NCBI GenBank assembly: GCA_022539475.1
Contig: VCMS01000013.1
Location: 186,001-250,000 of the forward strand
DNA: 64,000 nt
Reading direction: 5' to 3'
DNA from: Gracilaria domingensis
Taxonomy: Eukaryota; Rhodophyta; Florideophyceae; Gracilariales; Gracilariaceae
The position numbers and the translations under genes are program-made. Of this stretch, positions 59,412 through 64,000 are shown piece after piece (positions within the stretch are counted from its first letter, which is position 1; each line of letters starts with the position of its first letter). The notes under the pieces are model-generated. The model saw only the letters and a program-made list of their open reading frames with translations. It did no database searches and was not told the DNA's origin.

Positions 59412-61344
59412 TGGCCAAACGGCGCCGCGCCCCCCCCCTCTCCTCTGCGCTCCTTTTTTGTGTACATAACAGTTTGTTGCTCGCTTTTTCTTTTTCTTTT
59501 TTGGGCCTACAAGGCCAGTGTTACGCTTTGTTAGCATTGTGTTCCATGTAAATCAAAAACACGCCCCGCTGCTATCTGCACCACTTTGTTCCTTCGCGCC
59601 GCGCCGCGCGCAATCTCGAGACACTGTCGTGATGATTAAATCATGCCGCCCGCCAAACAGCCAGCGTACCAATCCCGGCGCGAATCATGCGCGCCGTCCA
59701 TCGCTGTATCCGTCTCATATCTCGCCACTGCGCCACTTTGCAAATCGCCGTAAAACACCGCTTGCTGACAGTGACGCCTCATCGCTCGCCTCGCACAGCC
59801 GCCGTCGACGCCGCCGCGCCACAGCTTCGTCTTCCACGATCGCTCTTTCCAGTCTCGCTCGCGTCGAGGCCCGACCACCCCACCCAGCAATCATCTGTAT
59901 GTGCAACTTGACTCGCTCACGTAAACCAATGCCTCGCTTCCGCTGTGCTTTACCAAACAAAACCTCCGTCAGTGACGCCTGCCAAACTTGTTTGCGCAGT
60001 AACCTTGCCCCATGTGGCCCTCATTAATAATAAGAGCAGCCCTCAATTGTTCCCGTTCTCTCCTCGCCGTGCAGCTGTCTCCAACAAACAGCCCTCCGCT
60101 CAATAACAGTGCGAACCCCACTGCTTCAGCAACACTCAGCTGCGTGACCTTAGGTAGGGTTTTTTTTTTTTTTCTTCAGTTCTATGTTTAAGTTTAATAC
60201 CTTTCATAGCACTGCGCTCCAACACACGCGTCAAGTTACAGCACCCTCTACCAGGAACTTTTAGATACTGCTGCGCACCAGCAGCCGCGACCAGCAGCTA
60301 TCGCGAGACGATGCTTGGGTGGCGTTCGAAATCAACACCTTTTGCTGCCCCGTGCAGCGTGGCGCCACGGTAGCAACGTGAACCCTTTTTTTGATTCTGT
60401 CAACCGATACATAAAACTCACCTGCAGCGCCAACTTTGGCGCCCCCAAAGCGCCACCACTGCCGCCAGGCAAGCACCGCGGCAGGGGCACACGTCGTTTG
60501 CCCCTTGCGCGTGGTAACGTCAAGTTTCAGCCTGCCAGGCGACCGTGGTCGCTCAAGTCGCATGAAAATGCGGTTTACGAAGGTACAGTACCGTGTAGTT
60601 ATTCAAACACCGCGTTACGGAACGCGCACCACTGCCTGGCCACGGTTAAAACACAACGTTTAATTCTCCATGTCAACGCACTTCGACTGTTAACATTAAA
60701 GCCGGCTACAACCAATGCGCATTTGCACACCAGCCAACAGCTGTTAACAGCTTTGTTTTGAGCGGAAAAAGCAGTTCTTTCCCCCCTCCTAGTAGTACTG
60801 TATGATGCTCATACGGCTCAAGCGATGTGAGTCCACATTGAAAAAAACGCAGAGTTTTTCTACGCTTGTTTCGGTGCAATAATATCGTCCAATGTCACAC
60901 AATGTCACAGCTTCTCCTCAGCAAATGTAACAAACAACACACTTTCCAATGGCGTTGCCTCAGCATTTCGCTCCAATCTCGCATGATGAGCAGTATGATA
61001 TGCGAGTCGCATCCGTTCACACAAGTGTATTAATGGGCCAATATCTCATTTCAATGCAAAACCTTATCGAAATAATTGCGATCATACGCCCGCAACGTCT
61101 CTTGCCCAGCATCGAAACGGTTACTAGCATTTTGCCCGTTGTGGCAAGAGGAACAGTTCCAAGTTTGGAACTGTCAGCTCTGCGCCGTTTGAGTTAGTGC
61201 TGCAGCTGTTTAACAGAATAGAAAAACCCTACCTCGTTTGGTCAGCCCCATCAACCGCCAAAGCTTGTTAAATGGTCGCTCATAAATGGAACCCCTTTTT
61301 TCACTCTTTTTGTTGCTTTCTCTTGTGCTGCTCATAACATCAGA
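59412..61344. other. 1.9-kb intergenic region, no gene seen
   Basis: Composition falls sharply from the GC-rich block to about average past 59450. T13-type run near 60162-60174. A 10-bp inverted repeat (acagttccaa / ttggaactgt) lies at about 61151-61172. Open frames up to ~170 codons lack motifs. Confidence 0.45.
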
Positions 61345-62374
61345 GTGCCGCTGATGAGGACTTACATGAGCATTACGCTGATATGGATCCCCCCCGTTGA
61401 ACAGCATGACTACATCGTCCATGACCCATCTAGAATCATAACCAAAGGCAGAAAACAATTGATAGCGGTCACAGGTCAGGCACAGGAGGATGGTTATCAA
61501 TGTGGGCTCGAAACCCGGCGTAGAACAAACGCTTCAGAAGAGTGCAGCCAGGCCAGTGCTTATTCAGAGACAAGCCATCATGAGTAACGGATATAATCAT
61601 AGACCAGGATGGCGCATATTGCGCTCCCGAACTTGTAAAACGCAAAGTTAAGAACGGGCCTAACATATTATGTTCTATAGCGTTGCCGATTTTAGCGACC
61701 AATCCTCTTACACTTGCGTCGGTTTAGCCCGTGCAAAAGGCAAATTTCCGAACAAGATGAGATGGAAGGACTCCGGAAACCCAATCTCGTGTGTCAACAG
61801 TGAAGATTTTGATGAAGAAGTCAGCGCCATTGACCCGACTACGTTAACGGCTGAGGACGGCACCACGTATCTCATAACCGGCGGCGGTATTATACATGGC
61901 ACCGAGTTAAATGAAGGGTATCAACCCGTGTCTGGTAAATGGTTCGCCCCTGATGCTGGAGGCTGGACAATGCTCGCGAGAGGTCCTGAGACCGAAGAAG
62001 GATACGACTGGGTTGAAGCTGCTTATGCTCATTATCGCAATGGTTGGTATTATTTGTTTGTGAATTGTGGCGCGTGTTGTAGCGGAGTCGATTCCACTTA
62101 TAACATTCGAGCGGGGCGTTCAAAAAGCCCTCTTGGACCTTATGTGGACAAGGAAGGAGTGGACATGCTTTACGGAGGAGGCTCTCTGTTCCTAGAGTGA
62201 AAGGAATACATGATCGGTCCCGGACACGTCGGAATACCAACAGATTCTGACAATGATATCATTAGCTTTCATTTTTACGATAAACGTCGTGATGGTGCAC
62301 CGTGGATTGCAGAACGACGCTTGTTGTGGTCTAAATCGGGCTGGCCGAGGTATGGAAAGGTGCTGAGCAGTTGA
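61345..62374 (+). pseudogene. decayed GH43 arabinanase-like glycoside hydrolase gene
   Basis: Three consecutive plus-strand pieces read as one GH43 (five-bladed propeller, endo-1,5-alpha-L-arabinanase-like) protein. Piece 1 (to about 61530) has the HDYIVHDPSRIIT start with the catalytic-base Asp region and GYQCGLET. Piece 2 (about 61540-61668, another frame) has VQPGQCLFRDKPS and GAYCAPELVKRKV. Piece 3 (61670-62374, a third frame) has MFYSVADFSD, AIDPTTLTAEDGTTYLITGG, WVEAAYAHYRNGWYYLFVNC, GRSKSPLGPYVDKEG and, beyond a TGA at 62198, IGPGHVGIP and DGAPWIAERRLLW. Two frame changes and two in-frame TGA (61581, 62198), both at positions where Trp would fit, mark it as broken. No intron signals explain the frame changes well. 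Confidence 0.78.
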
Positions 62375-64000
62375 TGACAGTGGCGTTGATAATAAGTATG
62401 CGTAAATGGCCATCATGAATCTGCATGTCAGCGGCGAACAAACGTGCGACGCTTTCCTTGATATGAATCTGGTAATTGCCATTTAAAAATTGTCGCGCGT
62501 TGTAGTTCACTGGTTGAACTGATTGTTGGCAGCGACAAGAGTGTTGCCATGTTGCTCATGTTGAATGCGTGAAAAGAAAATGAACGGTTGGGCAGAGGCA
62601 GTGGAACACGCGTTAGAACCCTCGCGAACGAAGATCGACCTGGAATGAAGGAAGGAACGGCGATGTGCATAGCAGAGAAACTGTTGTCTTCGTGTTCTTT
62701 GTAAGACATGCACGCATTTATTCTTGTATCGCGTAGGATGGGCTATGGACTCCAAGCGTCTCAAAACTCATTTCTTGAAACACTAACCGCTAGCCACATA
62801 AATGTACATAGCGGTATTACACTTACTGGGCTACGATACAGTTGTATTGTTTTGTTGTCCTTCTTTTTTGATGCGAATACTTGCCGTCAATTACAAGGCC
62901 AACGTAGAACCATCGACATGTAGTTCTCTATCGCTAAGAAAGCTGAGCGCGGTACAGTTGTACTCAGAAGATATTATGTCTTTGAAGTTATTCTCGATCT
63001 CTGCGAACATCTTGATACCATCGATTCCACTTCTTCATCCGTGAATCCCTTGTAATTGTACCTCTTCAATCACTCCCCAAGCTTCAAATTGCTGAGAGAT
63101 ACACCATCAGGAAAGTAGCCGTAGGCTGGTCAAATTGTGTTTGTGTTGCTCTTCCTTGGTCTGCAACCTGTCCAAACTGCCTGCAGTACGTACTTCTCAT
63201 GCGAAAAAGTTTTTAAGTCGATCATGGGACAGACCTAGTTTGAAAAATATCGTTAGGCTAGGTCATATGAGCTTCCGACAAGCACAATTGGGGCCTCTAT
63301 GCCCGCTCAGAACGCTACCAAGACGACTTATTCTGCCTCCACTGAGTGAACGTCGAAGTCTGACTGTTAGTGATATTGTTTTCAAGTGGCCCGACAAAGT
63401 GTTGGCCTTTTTGGTGAGGGAGCGCTTCTTTGAGGATCGCTCTGCATTTAGTTTTCGTCAAGCTAGTGTGACCAGAAAAGAGAAAGGGAGTGTGTGTGTG
63501 TGTTCTCAATTTAACTGAATTGGTGCAACTGCAAGAGAAAGTCTGAAGAACGAGAGCTCCAATTTTACTACTTTCAGAATTGTATCAGTGTACTAGATTG
63601 TAGACATGCTTTCTTTCAGGGGCCCATCTGAGACCTAGAACAATATACAGAGTATCTTCATCATGAAGATATATCCTATTACTTTTTTTTTGTACATGAT
63701 GAGGACTAAGCTTCAAGCACACGTAGCTACTACAGTTTTACTTGTTTTGTGCCACAGTATTAAGAGTAGCGTATGCTGGCTTTTGTTACGGTAATGCAAG
63801 AATGTTCTTGCTACGGCCGTCACTGAATGATCCATGGGGAACCTTGATTTCACTTCATCGAGCACTGGCTTGCAAATTGCAACCATCTCAATCTCTCTGC
63901 TACCTGGGAATGGAGTTACAAGAATGAAACTGTGGTGACAAACGTAATAGGTTGGCAACACGATGACTTTTTTCAGAGTAGCGGGGAGACGAATGCTCAG
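62375..64000. other. 1.6-kb terminal region, no gene seen
   Basis: From the GH43 remnant to the window end. The best open frame (63135-63518, 127 codons) has no motif. GT microsatellite of about 6 units near 63489-63501. No RNA gene or repeat family recognised. Confidence 0.4.

Noticed and set aside
54945-59551. Very long open frames on both strands in the GC-rich block (up to ~1,080 codons)
   Set aside because: They are Ala/Arg/Pro/Gln-only translations caused by scarcity of stop codons at ~80% GC and shadow the glycosyltransferase, kinase and small-protein frames, which carry real motifs.
1-64000. Mobile elements, virus-derived sequences, CRISPR arrays, tRNA genes
   Set aside because: No transposase, reverse transcriptase, capsid-type gene, terminal repeats with target duplication, spacer array or cloverleaf was found on reading both strands. 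Small divergent elements could still be missed without a search.

Overview
This is a nuclear eukaryotic window. It holds about 22 protein-coding genes on both strands, nearly all single-exon, with no tRNA, rRNA, CRISPR array or recognisable mobile element. The organism is most likely a red alga, although no single feature proves it. The support is indirect: intron-poor compact genes, plastid- and mitochondrion-style targeting leaders on bacterial-type proteins (alanyl-tRNA synthetase, a pKIWI502-like oxidoreductase, a UVR/beta-propeller protein), plant/algal-type transcription factors, and no cilium genes. I would not name a species.

Layout. 0-7.4 kb: the 3' part of a REJ/PKD-type membrane receptor, organellar uS8, and a 1025-residue acidic protein with a C-terminal membrane anchor. 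7.7-13 kb: NOG1, an unrecognised 283-residue protein, and a bHLH-GAF factor. 13-17 kb: a gene-free, hairpin-rich stretch. 17-23 kb: a NIFK/Nop15-type RRM protein, a second bHLH-GAF factor, and alanyl-tRNA synthetase divergent from it. 24-34 kb: a large basic nuclear protein divergent from a DDX11/Chl1 helicase, then an ARID-domain SWI/SNF-type subunit split across two frames. 34-42 kb: V-ATPase subunit c, a STE20-like kinase with DFE instead of DFG, a spliced mL54 gene, DNAJC21/Jjj1, and a plastid oxidoreductase. 42-53 kb: a tandem pair of membrane-anchored gamma-glutamylcyclotransferase-fold proteins, a YIPF-type Golgi protein, a senescence/spartin-like protein, and the UVR/propeller protein. 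53-59.5 kb: an extremely GC-rich block with a type II glycosyltransferase whose signal anchor is encoded by a CAG/CTG microsatellite, a PH-like/CAMK-like kinase with a stretched activation segment, and a small proline-repeat protein. 61.3-62.4 kb: a decayed GH43 arabinanase-like gene. The rest has no supportable gene.

Themes. Seven adjacent pairs are divergent and share short, often GC-rich 5' regions. Three genes (NOG1, NIFK/Nop15, DNAJC21/Jjj1) act on the pre-60S ribosome and two encode mitochondrial ribosomal proteins. The most unusual items are the bHLH-GAF paralogue pair with an altered DNA-contact residue, near-perfect palindromes with 0-1 nt loops between genes, C16-C18 tracts repeatedly placed in coding-strand 5' leaders, and the low-complexity GC-rich block at 55-59.5 kb. 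I found no convincing new multi-gene defence or biosynthetic system.
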